This document shows positions 9,922 through 19,134 of a DNA stretch of 32,647 nucleotides, one piece after another. Origin of the DNA: Burkholderiaceae bacterium (GTDB taxonomy: Bacteria > Pseudomonadota > Gammaproteobacteria > Burkholderiales > Burkholderiaceae_C). The stretch is taken from the NCBI GenBank assembly GCA_031277295.1, contig JAITMV010000123.1:1-32647 (forward strand), read 5' to 3'. The first letter of the stretch is position 1. Every line of letters starts with the position of its first letter. The notes below the pieces were generated by a model. The model saw only the letters and a list, made by a program, of their open reading frames with translations. It was not told the DNA's origin and did no database searches. The translations under genes were made by a program, and so were the position numbers.

Positions 9922-11482
9922 AACCAAACCGCTTCGCTGCGCGCTGATTCTGGCACCCGTGCTAAGCGCCCTGATCGCCTGGCCGGCCTCAGCGCAAAGC
10001 GGTCGTGCCCAGACCAGCCCGGCCAAATCCGCTGCCGCCAAACGCGCATCGGTCAAACCGAAACCCGCCACCGCTAAACGCGCGCCGCTCAAAAAACCCG
10101 CCGCCGCCAAACGCGCACCGGCGCCGCCCAAGCCCGCCACATCCGCTGCGGCGCCGGTTGTCGCGCCGGTTGCTGCGCCGGCCTCCCCATCCGCCGCGCC
10201 GACACCGCAGCCCGCCGCCGCGCCCAGCCCCGCCGACGCGAACGCCAGACAAGCCGACTTCATCGTCGCCATCGTCAACACCGAACCGATCACCAACAAC
10301 GAAGTCCGCACGCGCACGTTGCGGGCGCAGCGCCAGTTAGCCGAGCGCGCAATGACAGCTCCGCCCACCGAACAATTGCGCAAGGAAATGCTGGAGCGCC
10401 TCATCGGCGAGCGCGCCCAGTTGCAATACGCGCGCGAGCAGGGCCTGACCGTAAGCGATGCCGCGTTGAGCCAAGCCGAGATGGCAATCGCGCAGCAAAA
10501 CCAACTGACCTCGGTCGAAGAACTGCACCGCCGCGTCGAGCGAGAGGGCCTCACGGTCAAGGACTTCCGCGACGACGTGCGCAACCAGGTGTTGCTGGCG
10601 CGCCTGCGCCAAAACGAGATCGAACCGCGCATACAAGTTACCGAAAGCGAAATCGACGCCTTTTTGCGCGAACAAACCGGTGCTCAAATTGGCGGCATCG
10701 ATCTGAACCTGGCCATGATCTTAATCGCCGTACCGGAGCAAGCCAGCGCCGAGGAAACCGAGCGTCTACGCGCGCGCGCCGACGACATAGCAAAGCGCGC
10801 CCGCGACGGCGAGAATTTTGCCCAACTGGCGCGCGAGTTTTCCGACGCCAACAACCGCGGCGGCGACGGCGGCGTGCTCGGCCTGCGGCCAAGCGACCGT
10901 TACCCCCAACTGTTCGTGCGCAGCACCCAATCCGCGCGCGTAAGCGACATCGTCGGCCCGGTCAAATCCGACGCCGGCTTTCACATACTCAAGGTGCTGG
11001 AGCGCAAACAAAACAACGACCTGCCTGAAGTCAAGATTGCGCAAACCCACGTGCACCACATCCTGCTGCGCGTCACCCCGGCGCAAAACGAGGCGGTGGC
11101 GCGCGAGCAGTTGGCCGACCTCAAGCGCCGCATCGAATCCGGCCAGGCCAGCTTCGAGCAACTGGCTCAGCAATACTCGCAAGACGACAGCGCCCGCGAC
11201 GGCGGCGATCTGGGCTGGACCACGCCCGGCCAATTCGCGCCCGAATTCGAACAAGCCATGAACAGCCTGACAGCGGGCCAACTCAGCAACCCCGTCATCA
11301 GCCGCTTTGGCGTACACCTGATCCGCGTCGATGAACGGCGCGAACAGGTGCTGACTGCCGCCGAGCAACGCCAGATGGCGCGTAACGTGCTGCGCGAAAA
11401 GAAAGCGCAGGAAGCCTTCGACACCTGGGTCAAGGAAGTGCGGGGCCGCGCTTACGTCGAATACCGCGATCCGCCTAGATGA
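9914..11482 (+). CDS. surA: Periplasmic chaperone / peptidyl-prolyl isomerase SurA with an extended Ala/Pro/Lys-rich N-terminal linker
   Basis: 522 aa; SurA_N region VAIVNTEPITNNEVRTR; two parvulin domains (LAMILIAVPE..., QTHVHHILLRVTP...). Overlaps the lptD 3' end by 8 nt. Confidence 0.93.
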   Translation: MTKTKPLRCALILAPVLSALIAWPASAQSGRAQTSPAKSAAAKRASVKPKPATAKRAPLKKPAAAKRAPAPPKPATSAAAPVVAPVAAPASPSAAPTPQPAAAPSPADANARQADFIVAIVNTEPITNNEVRTRTLRAQRQLAERAMTAPPTEQLRKEMLERLIGERAQLQYAREQGLTVSDAALSQAEMAIAQQNQLTSVEELHRRVEREGLTVKDFRDDVRNQVLLARLRQNEIEPRIQVTESEIDAFLREQTGAQIGGIDLNLAMILIAVPEQASAEETERLRARADDIAKRARDGENFAQLAREFSDANNRGGDGGVLGLRPSDRYPQLFVRSTQSARVSDIVGPVKSDAGFHILKVLERKQNNDLPEVKIAQTHVHHILLRVTPAQNEAVAREQLADLKRRIESGQASFEQLAQQYSQDDSARDGGDLGWTTPGQFAPEFEQAMNSLTAGQLSNPVISRFGVHLIRVDERREQVLTAAEQRQMARNVLREKKAQEAFDTWVKEVRGRAYVEYRDPPR

Positions 11483-11757
11483 CGCCCCCCCCCAGGCTCC
11501 ACTCGCTTCGCGATGTTGCGCCACCCTCCCTAAAAAGGTTGCCGCAACAGGAGCAAGGCAGCCACAACAGCCGCCCCTACGCCAATCCTCTGTCAGGAAA
11601 TTTCGTAGAGCCAAGCCTTGGGCCGGCCTGCTCCGCGACCATTAATTTTGACTTAGGCGCCACGCCCGCTCACCAGCGCGCTCATGCGGTTGCGCAGACA
11701 TCCTGTCGGCCTTCCCACGCTGGGAAAGGGTTGGGGTAACGGCTGGGTAGCGCGCGC

Positions 11758-12522
11758 ATGCATCACCTTCCCCGCAAGCGCTTCGGCCAGCACTTTCTAT
11801 CCGACCTGGGCGTCATCGACGCCATCGTTCGCGCCATCGACCCGCGCCCAGGTCAGTCCATGGTGGAAATCGGCCCCGGCTTGGCCGCGCTCACGCAACC
11901 GCTGCTCGAACGCCTGGGACGCCTGACGGTGATCGAACTGGACCGTGACTTGGCCGCCCGTCTGCGCCAACACCCGCAGTTGCACGTCATCGAATCCGAC
12001 GTGCTGAAAGTCGATTTTGACCGGCTGCTGCAAGACCGGGCCACCGCCAAAACAAGAATCGTCGGCAACCTGCCCTACAACATCTCCACGCCGATCCTGT
12101 TTCACCTGCTGCCGTTTGCCGACGGCATTCAGGATCAGCACTTCATGCTGCAAAAAGAAGTCGTTGATCGCATGGTCGCACGGCCAGCCACTGCCGAATA
12201 CGGGCGCCTGTCCGTCATGCTGCAATGGCGCTACGCAATGGAACGCTTGCTGCCCGTACCACCCGCGGCCTTCGATCCGCCGCCCAAAGTTGACAGCGCC
12301 GTCGTGCGCATGATCCCGCGCGCCGAATTCGCGCCGCTGGACGCGAACGCATTTTCAGCACTGGTACAAGTCGCCTTCAGCCAGCGCCGCAAGCTGCTGC
12401 GCCACACGCTAGGCAAATGGCTTGCCGCGCGCGACTTTACCGGCGCCTTCGACGTACAGCGCCGCGCCGAGGAAGTCCCCGTCGCTCAATACGTGCAACT
12501 GGCGCTGGCGCTGGCAAGCTGA
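11758..12522 (+). CDS. ksgA: 16S rRNA dimethyladenosine transferase (KsgA/RsmA)
   Basis: 254 aa; [53 protein letters not shown]. Confidence 0.96.
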   Translation: MHHLPRKRFGQHFLSDLGVIDAIVRAIDPRPGQSMVEIGPGLAALTQPLLERLGRLTVIELDRDLAARLRQHPQLHVIESDVLKVDFDRLLQDRATAKTRIVGNLPYNISTPILFHLLPFADGIQDQHFMLQKEVVDRMVARPATAEYGRLSVMLQWRYAMERLLPVPPAAFDPPPKVDSAVVRMIPRAEFAPLDANAFSALVQVAFSQRRKLLRHTLGKWLAARDFTGAFDVQRRAEEVPVAQYVQLALALAS

Positions 12523-12549
12523 CGGCGGCAACGCGCTCCATGACCTTAT

Positions 12550-12701
12550 GGACGTGTTTGCGATCCTGGCGTGAGGTGTGCGGCGATGCTGCATTGGGAT
12601 GGGCTGCAAGGCGCAATCCGCAGCCAATGGCCCGTGTCATTGGCAAGGATTGCTTGCGCCGCAGCGCTTCCTGAGCACGCGCCCGCTAAGCCCACGCCGG
12701 A
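12550..12701 (-). mobile_element. MITE-like element, copy 3 (inverted, one end degraded)
   Basis: GGACGTGTTTGCGATCCTGGCGTGAGG...CATTGGGATGGGCTGCAAGGCGCAATCCGCAGCCAATGGCCCGTG...GCGCCCGCTAAGCCCACGCCGG is the reverse complement of copies 1/2; lies between ksgA and uvrD. Confidence 0.8.
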
Positions 12702-12859
12702 ACGAATTTTGCAAGGCTGTCTGCCTATTTTCGTTGACTACCCCGGTCGCCTGCGATCATGCTTGACCACGAGGATGACGATTTCCTGGACAGTAACGCG
12801 GCAGATCACCGTGTATGGAAATACCTTCATGGACAAGCCACGTCTACTGCTTGGCAGGA

Positions 12860-15268
12860 TCATTCGTCCACCACCCGCAACTTGGCCACTACCAGCGCCA
12901 GCCACTTGAGGCCGTGGCGCAGAAAGTCGACCTGCGCGCGAGCGTCGTCGCCTGCGCCTTCAATAGCCAGCACGCGGCCCTGGCCGAATTTGTTGTGGAA
13001 CACGTCCATGCCGACGGCAATGCCGTGCGCGGCGACCCGCGGCGCACGGGTGGGCGTCATTGACTCAGGATAAAGAGCGCTGCGGCCCCACGCCGGCTGC
13101 GGGTTGCGCGCGGGCACGGCGGAAATATCGGCAAAACCGGGATGGCGCGGAGTAATCCATTTGAGCGCGCCTTCAGGCAACTCGTCAATAAAGCGGCTGC
13201 GCACGTGATAGCGCGTTTGCCCGTGCAACAGACGAGTCTGCGCGTGGCTCAAGTACAACCGCTTGCGCGCGCGGGTAATGGCGACGTACATCAAGCGGCG
13301 CTCCTCTTCCAGCCCGTCGCGATCAGACAGGGCGTTTTCGTGCGGGAACAGTCCCTCTTCCAGCCCAGTAATGAAAACGGCGTCAAACTCCAGCCCCTTG
13401 GCGGCATGGACGGTCATCAGTTGCACCGCGTCCTGTCCGGCCTGGGCCTGGTGATCGCCTGCTTCCAGCGCGGCGTGCGTCAGAAAGGCAGCCAACGGAC
13501 TGACGGTTTCGCCGGTAGCGGCGTCGATGGGCGCGGGCGGCCGAGGCAGTGATTCATCCAGCAGCGGCTCATCCATCTGCGGCGCTTCAGGGTCAAGCCC
13601 CTGGCTGACGGGACTTTGCGTCAGCGCGGCGGTTTCGTCCACCGGCAGGGCGACGGCGTCGCGGCCAAAACCCTCTTGCGTCACAAAGCTCTCGGCAGCG
13701 CTGGCGAGCTCTTCCAGGTTTTCGATACGGTCAGCGCCTTCCTTGTCGGCGCGGTAGTGGTCGATCAGACCGCTGGCGCCCTGCATCAATTCGATGATTT
13801 CGCGCAGGGTGCGGCCTTCAGTCTGCTCGCGCAGCACATCGATCAGGGCGACGAAGCCGGCCAGCCGGCTCCCCGCCTTACCCGGCACGCTGGCGACAGC
13901 GACGCATAGCGGCAGCGCGGCGGCACGGGCAGCGTCTTGCAACTGCTCAATGCTGCGCGCGCCGATGCCGCGCGGCGGGAAGTTGACGACACGCAAAAAA
14001 CTGGTGTCGTCGCGCGGGTTTTCGATCAGACGCAAATAAGCCAGCGCATGCTTGATCTCGGCGCGCTCGAAAAACCGCAGCCCACCATACACGCGATAGG
14101 GCACACCAGCGTTGAACAACTGCGTCTCCAGCACGCGGCTTTGCGCGTTGCTGCGGTAGAGCACGGCGATTTCGCGGCGCGACAGGCCGTCGTTGCCCAC
14201 GAGTTGGCTCACCTCGTCCACCACCCATTCGGCCTCGGCAAAGTCACTGACAGCCTCAAGCACGCGCACCGGCTCGCCCGCGCCTAACGTGGTGCGCAGG
14301 TCTTTGCCCAACCGCCGCCGGTTGTGCGCAATCAGCGCGTTGGCTGCGTCGAGAATGTGGCTATGGCTACGGTAGTTTTGCTCCAGCTTGATTTGGTGGC
14401 ACACCTGGAACTCGCGCACGAAATCGGCCATATTGCCCACCCGCGCGCCGCGAAAAGCGTAAATGCTCTGATCGTCGTCGCCCACGGCCATCACAGCGCC
14501 TGCGTTGCCCTGCTCTGTGTTTTCATCGGGCAGGCCGGCAATGATCTTGATCCAGGCGTATTGCAAGCGGTTGGTGTCCTGAAACTCGTCGATCAGAATG
14601 TGGCGAAAGCGTCGCCGGTAGTGCCGGCGCAGCGGTTCGTTGTCACGCAGCAGCTCATAGCTGCGCAGCATCAGCTCGCCAAAGTCGGCCACGCCCTCGC
14701 GCTGGCATTGCGCCTCGTACAACTGGTAAATCTCGACCTTGCGGCGTGATTCGGCGTCAGTCGTCACCACGTCGCCGGGACGCAAACCGTCCTCCTTGCA
14801 ACCGGCGATGAACCACTGCAACTGCTTGGGCGGGAAACGCTCCTCGTCGACGCCGTACTGCTTGCACAGCCGCTTGATGGCCGAAAGCTGATCCTGCGTA
14901 TCCAGAATCTGAAACGCCTGCGGCAGTCCCGCCAGCTTATGGTGCGCGCGCAAGAAACGATTGCACAGCCCGTGAAAAGTGCCAATCCACATGCCGCGCA
15001 CGTTCAACGGCAGCACGGCGCCCAGGCGCGTCAGCATCTCCTTGGCCGCCTTGTTGGTAAAGGTGACGGCCAACACGCCGCCGGGCGACACCTGCCCGGT
15101 CTGCAACAGCCAGGCGATGCGGGTAATCAGCACACGCGTCTTGCCTGAGCCGGCGCCAGCCAGAATCAGCGCGTGCTCAGGCGGCAGGGTAACGGCGGCA
15201 CGTTGTTCGGGGTTGAGGCCAGCCAGCAGAGGCAAATCTGACGGCAGCTTGGCCGGTGGAAGGGACAT
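12860..15268 (-). CDS. uvrD: UvrD/Rep-family ATP-dependent DNA helicase (helicase II)
   Basis: 802 aa; GLNPEQRAAVT, AGAGSGKTRVLITR, DEFQDTNRLQY, VGDDDQSIYAFRGA, LMTVHAAKGLEFDAVFITGLEEGLFPH, EERRLMYVAITRARKRLYLSHA. Confidence 0.96.
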   Translation of the reverse strand: MSLPPAKLPSDLPLLAGLNPEQRAAVTLPPEHALILAGAGSGKTRVLITRIAWLLQTGQVSPGGVLAVTFTNKAAKEMLTRLGAVLPLNVRGMWIGTFHGLCNRFLRAHHKLAGLPQAFQILDTQDQLSAIKRLCKQYGVDEERFPPKQLQWFIAGCKEDGLRPGDVVTTDAESRRKVEIYQLYEAQCQREGVADFGELMLRSYELLRDNEPLRRHYRRRFRHILIDEFQDTNRLQYAWIKIIAGLPDENTEQGNAGAVMAVGDDDQSIYAFRGARVGNMADFVREFQVCHQIKLEQNYRSHSHILDAANALIAHNRRRLGKDLRTTLGAGEPVRVLEAVSDFAEAEWVVDEVSQLVGNDGLSRREIAVLYRSNAQSRVLETQLFNAGVPYRVYGGLRFFERAEIKHALAYLRLIENPRDDTSFLRVVNFPPRGIGARSIEQLQDAARAAALPLCVAVASVPGKAGSRLAGFVALIDVLREQTEGRTLREIIELMQGASGLIDHYRADKEGADRIENLEELASAAESFVTQEGFGRDAVALPVDETAALTQSPVSQGLDPEAPQMDEPLLDESLPRPPAPIDAATGETVSPLAAFLTHAALEAGDHQAQAGQDAVQLMTVHAAKGLEFDAVFITGLEEGLFPHENALSDRDGLEEERRLMYVAITRARKRLYLSHAQTRLLHGQTRYHVRSRFIDELPEGALKWITPRHPGFADISAVPARNPQPAWGRSALYPESMTPTRAPRVAAHGIAVGMDVFHNKFGQGRVLAIEGAGDDARAQVDFLRHGLKWLALVVAKLRVVDE

Positions 15269-15436
15269 GCGGCAATTGTAGAAAGGCTGCTTTGCATGTA
15301 CGCCGTGCGCGCGCCGCCGCCCGGCGTGAACCCCATCCCATCATCCTGGTTTTCCATAGCGCTCACGCGCCACCCGTGACGCATGAAACACCCGGATAAT
15401 GAATCCGCGTAACTTGCTACAATAACAGGAGCACTC

Positions 15437-16306
15437 ATGAACCTCACCGTGCTCGGCATCGGCCGCATGGGCTACCCGATGGCACGGCGGCTGTGCCAGG
15501 CCGGACACGCCGTCCACATCTGGAACCGCAGCCCCGGCAAGGCCCGGCCGCTGGCCGCCGAAGGCGCCACGGTGCACGCCAGCGCCGAAGGCGCCGCGGC
15601 AGCCGGCGACATCGTCATCAGCATGTTGGAAAACGGCCCAGCCGTCACCGACGTGCTATTCGGGCAAGGCGCAGCAGCGGCCATGCGGCCCGGCACGCTA
15701 TTCATCGACATGGCCTCGATCCAACCCGCCGAGGCGCGCGCCCATGCCGCGCAGCTGGCCGAGCACGGCATCGCCTGCCTGGACGCGCCCGTCTCCGGCG
15801 GCACCGTCGGCGCCGAATCCGGCACACTGGCCATCATGGCCGGCGGCGCCGATGCAGACTTCGCTCGCGCCCTGCCCGTGCTGCAAACACTGGGCCGCGC
15901 CATTCACGTCGGCCCCATTGGCGCCGGGCAGTTGGCGAAACTGGCCAATCAGATGATCGTCGGCATCACCATCGGCGCCGTAGCCGAAGCGCTGCTGATG
16001 TGCCAGCGCGGCGGCGCCGACCCGGTCAAAGTGCGCCAGGCGATCAGCGGCGGTTTTGCCGACAGCCGCATCTTGCAACTGCACGGCCAACGCATGTTGC
16101 AACGCGACTTCGCCCCCAGGGCACGCATGGCGGTACAGCTCAAAGACATGCGCAACGCACTGGAAACCGCCACCGGTATGCACTTCAACGCCCCCATCAC
16201 CGAAGCGCTGGAGCGCCTGTATGCCGACGCCATTGCCCACGGCGACGCCGAGCTTGACCACAGCGGCCTGTTCGTCGAACTCGCGCGCCGCAACGGAATG
16301 CTGTAA
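15437..16306 (+). CDS. NAD(P)-dependent beta-hydroxyacid dehydrogenase (2-hydroxy-3-oxopropionate reductase / GarR-like)
   Basis: 289 aa; LGIGRMGYPMARRLCQAGH, DAPVSGGTVGAESGTLAIMAGG, GAGQLAKLANQMIVG. Confidence 0.9.
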   Translation: MNLTVLGIGRMGYPMARRLCQAGHAVHIWNRSPGKARPLAAEGATVHASAEGAAAAGDIVISMLENGPAVTDVLFGQGAAAAMRPGTLFIDMASIQPAEARAHAAQLAEHGIACLDAPVSGGTVGAESGTLAIMAGGADADFARALPVLQTLGRAIHVGPIGAGQLAKLANQMIVGITIGAVAEALLMCQRGGADPVKVRQAISGGFADSRILQLHGQRMLQRDFAPRARMAVQLKDMRNALETATGMHFNAPITEALERLYADAIAHGDAELDHSGLFVELARRNGML

Positions 16307-16544
16307 TCCCCAAGCCCGCTCACACGCGGAACACCGGGCTAACTTAGCACAGCCTTCATCTGCCTCTGCACAAACTGAAACTCCCGGTACGAAGACCTAC
16401 ATCTTCGGGAGCAAAGTCAGGTTGATTTTGTATGCTGCATTTGCTTGCGATTTAATTAATTTGTTACAATTCAATGTGATATAAAAGTAAGTGCCTTCTG
16501 CACAGCAAGTGCGCAAAGTCCTAAGCAAGATAGGCCATGCGCCC

Positions 16545-16716
16545 TTAGAACGTGTTCACGATCCCGGCGCAGGCTTAGCGGGCGCGTGCTCAGGAAGCGC
16601 TACGGCGCAAGCAATCCTTGCCAATAACACAGGCCATTGGCTGCGGATTGCGCCTTGCAGCCCATCCCAATGCCGCATCCCGCATACCTCACGCCGAAAT
16701 CGCAAACACGTTCTTA
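16545..16716 (+). mobile_element. MITE-like element, copy 1 (element 16548-16713 plus 3-bp TTA duplication)
   Basis: TTA|GAACGTGTTCACGATCCCGGCG...CGCCGAAATCGCAAACACGTTC|TTA; near-identical copy at 18814-18986; no coding content. Confidence 0.85.
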
Positions 16717-16857
16717 GAGAAACTTTGAAAACCCATAGTCACCGTATGCATGATGATGCCTTCACACACACCCCCTCGCAAACACGTCCATGATGAAAAA
16801 TACAGGATGAAGACTTATCCCACTGCCCGCTACCCACGGCACAGTGCGCTCTAACAG

Positions 16858-16999
16858 GCGGCTGAAATACATCTTCGGAAGGGAAATTCTTGCCTCAAAG
16901 ATGATACCTTACCCCCCGACCTACACTGAAAAACGCTTGTAAGTCGTTCTATAAGGTCGTCTCTTTCACTCCAAGGTGGGAGAACAGTATTTCAGCAGC
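16858..16999. repeat. ~142-bp segment bounded by 13-bp inverted repeats (12/13 match)
   Basis: GCGGCTGAAATAC (16858-16870) and GTATTTCAGCAGC (16987-16999). Confidence 0.55.
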
Positions 17000-17007
17000 T
17001 TACCAAA

Positions 17008-17119
17008 GAATCTCTGATTAATTTCGTTCACCCTGTGGGCTTGTCGAAGAGCATCTCCAGGAAAATCAAGTGTACCGACAGAACTTCAGCCAGAACGGTA
17101 GTAAATTGTTCAGAGGTTC
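17008..17119. repeat. IS/MITE-terminus-like imperfect inverted repeat upstream of luxR
   Basis: GAATCTCTGATTAATT (17008-17023) ... AATTGTTCAGAGGTTC (17104-17119). Confidence 0.55.
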
Positions 17120-17187
17120 CCTGACAATCAGCCGTTGAGGGCAAATCAATCCGTTATTAGTTCTGGAGCACAGTATTTGGAGGAAAC

Positions 17188-17901
17188 ATGAGAAATTGGC
17201 AAGAAGATTTACTTCATATCGCGCACCATAATACGATGGATAAACATGATGTTTTTAAGCGCATTAAAATCGCCGCGACAGCACTTCAGTTTGATTATGT
17301 TGCATATGGCTTCGAGTCGCCCTACCCTTTTAGCAGACCCAAAATCACATTATTGAACAACTACCCTAGATCATGGCAAGAGAATTACAAAAAAGAAGGG
17401 TACATAAGAATTGATCCTACGGTTACTCATGGGCGTCGATCTCGAAATCCAATCATTTGGTCTGATCAACTTTTCATAAATGCTCAAAATTTTTGGGAAA
17501 ATGCAAGAGATCATGGGCTGAATGTGAGCTGGGCGCAATCCATATTAGATAATTTTGGCGGCAAAAGTATGATTACGCTCTCAAGATCTTATAAGTCATT
17601 GACCACTAAAGAACTCGAAGGCAATGAATTAAAAATGCGTTGGCTTGCTCAAGTCGCTCACTTCGCATTATCTAAGTTTTTCCAAATTGATTTAATTACA
17701 AAAGAGACACCCCTTTCCCGCCGGGAAGTAGAGGTATTGAAGTGGTCGGCCGACGGGAAGTCCGCTCAAGATATAGCAGATATTTTAAATCTATCCAAGA
17801 ATACAGTAGATTTTCATATTAAAAACTCTCTAGCCAAGCTCCAAGCTCCAAACAAAACCGCGGCAGTAATTAGGGCCGCACTGACAGGATTATTAAATTA
17901 A
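17188..17901 (+). CDS. LuxR-family acyl-homoserine-lactone-responsive transcriptional regulator
   Basis: 237 aa; autoinducer-binding-domain pattern (WQENYKKEGYIRIDPTVTHGRR...W) and C-terminal HTH LSRREVEVLKWSADGKSAQDIADILNLSKNTVDFHIKNSLAKLQAPNKTAAV; RBS-like GGAGGAAAC upstream of ATG. Confidence 0.93.
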   Translation: MRNWQEDLLHIAHHNTMDKHDVFKRIKIAATALQFDYVAYGFESPYPFSRPKITLLNNYPRSWQENYKKEGYIRIDPTVTHGRRSRNPIIWSDQLFINAQNFWENARDHGLNVSWAQSILDNFGGKSMITLSRSYKSLTTKELEGNELKMRWLAQVAHFALSKFFQIDLITKETPLSRREVEVLKWSADGKSAQDIADILNLSKNTVDFHIKNSLAKLQAPNKTAAVIRAALTGLLN

Positions 17902-17971
17902 ATCTGAATTTTCTATTTTATGCAGCCATCCCTGCAAAATTCATCTCAGTTTTCCATGTCGCTAGGGAAAC

Positions 17972-18049
17972 TCTGATTTATTCGGCAGCACCAATCGTAA
18001 GTCATTGATTTTTGATGGAGCAATAGTGTGGTTTTCGAATAAATCAGAG
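17972..18049. repeat. 14-bp perfect inverted repeat spanning 78 bp downstream of luxR
   Basis: CTCTGATTTATTCG (17972-17985) ... CGAATAAATCAGAG (18036-18049). Confidence 0.75.
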
Positions 18050-18330
18050 CCTCCCTGGCGCGCCACCCGCATCGCATGAAGCCGGTGCAGCCTCACCTGA
18101 TTGGCGCAGCCTCATCTTTCGTCATTCCCGCTCACCCTTGCCCTTTCGTCACTCCCACGAAGGCAGCAATGATAGGGAACTACGTGGCAATAACGATGGA
18201 AAAGTTGTACAACACGCGCGGCGAAGATACAGACCCAACTCAGTTTCACTTTAATTGCCCATAGCGTTCACGTGCCATCAGCATAGGGCATTGAAATAAA
18301 TTTTCAGAACTGACTCACAAGCTCGAAAAT

Positions 18331-18729
18331 TCAGAAAACTTTAATACCAATGATTGTCAAGCAAACTCCAGCAAAAGCTGTAAAAACCAGACAAAGTGTT
18401 GGAAGGAGTGTCAATAAAAACCCTAATCCTCGCCTTGAAGGATCACTGACATAAGAACGCCAATAAATTAGACGACCGACAAGATAAATAATTCCTAACC
18501 CTGCAATGAAGGCAGAAGGCCAGTATTTTGCTGAAAGAAATAAGGCAGGAAGAAAAGCCATAAGAAATTCTAATGTATTGATCTGTACGCGATATATGCG
18601 CTCAAATTCTTGATGCCCTGAAATTGCAGGCGCTTTGACGTCATAAATTCGACGCGCATTCGCTGTCAAAGCGCCAAACATAAGAAACTGAATTATAGCT
18701 ATGATCGCCACCAATTCCACGTAATACAT
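18331..18729 (-). CDS. MAPEG-family membrane protein
   Basis: 132 aa; NARRIYDVKAPAISGHQEFERIYRVQINTLEFLMAFLPALFLSAKYWP...GRLIYWRSYVSDPSRRGLGF. Confidence 0.88.
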   Translation of the reverse strand: MYYVELVAIIAIIQFLMFGALTANARRIYDVKAPAISGHQEFERIYRVQINTLEFLMAFLPALFLSAKYWPSAFIAGLGIIYLVGRLIYWRSYVSDPSRRGLGFLLTLLPTLCLVFTAFAGVCLTIIGIKVF

Positions 18730-18813
18730 ATCAATCCTTCCGGAAATTGTTTAACAAATGAAATATTAACAAACGCCTGGATCCGCGGCCCAAAGGATGG
18801 AGCTGTCTTGCCC

Positions 18814-18986
18814 TTAGAACGTGTTCACGATCCCGGCGCGGGCTTAGCGGGCGCGTTGCTCAGGAAGCGCTGCGGCGCAAGCAATCCTTGCCAATGACAC
18901 GGGCCATTGGCTGCGAATTGCGTCTTGCAAGCCCATCCCAATCCGCATCCCGCACATCTCACGCCGAGATCGTGAACACGTTCTTA
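18814..18986 (+). mobile_element. MITE-like element, copy 2 (element 18817-18983 plus TTA duplication)
   Basis: TTA|GAACGTGTTCACGATCCCGGCGCGGGCTTAGCGGGCGCG...GAGATCGTGAACACGTTC|TTA. Confidence 0.85.
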
Positions 18987-19134
18987 TAGTCTACAGCATA
19001 TGATACAGCTCACGGCCATCACATTCGTCCCCCCTGCGCTAAGCGGGAGTCCACGGGGAAAATTCCTGCCCCCACTTAAACGACCAACCAGAGCTTCCAG
19101 GCCCAGCCATTATACAGAAAACTTTCCCTCTAGC

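Noticed and set aside
16778-16792. Solo TIR-like sequence TCGCAAACACGTCCAT
   Set aside because: It matches the terminus of MITE copy 3 but is only about 16 nt, with no partner end or duplication; too short to call an element.
17968-18055. luxR terminator
   Set aside because: The 14-bp inverted repeat has a ~50-nt loop and no T-tract, and resembles IS termini more than an intrinsic terminator.
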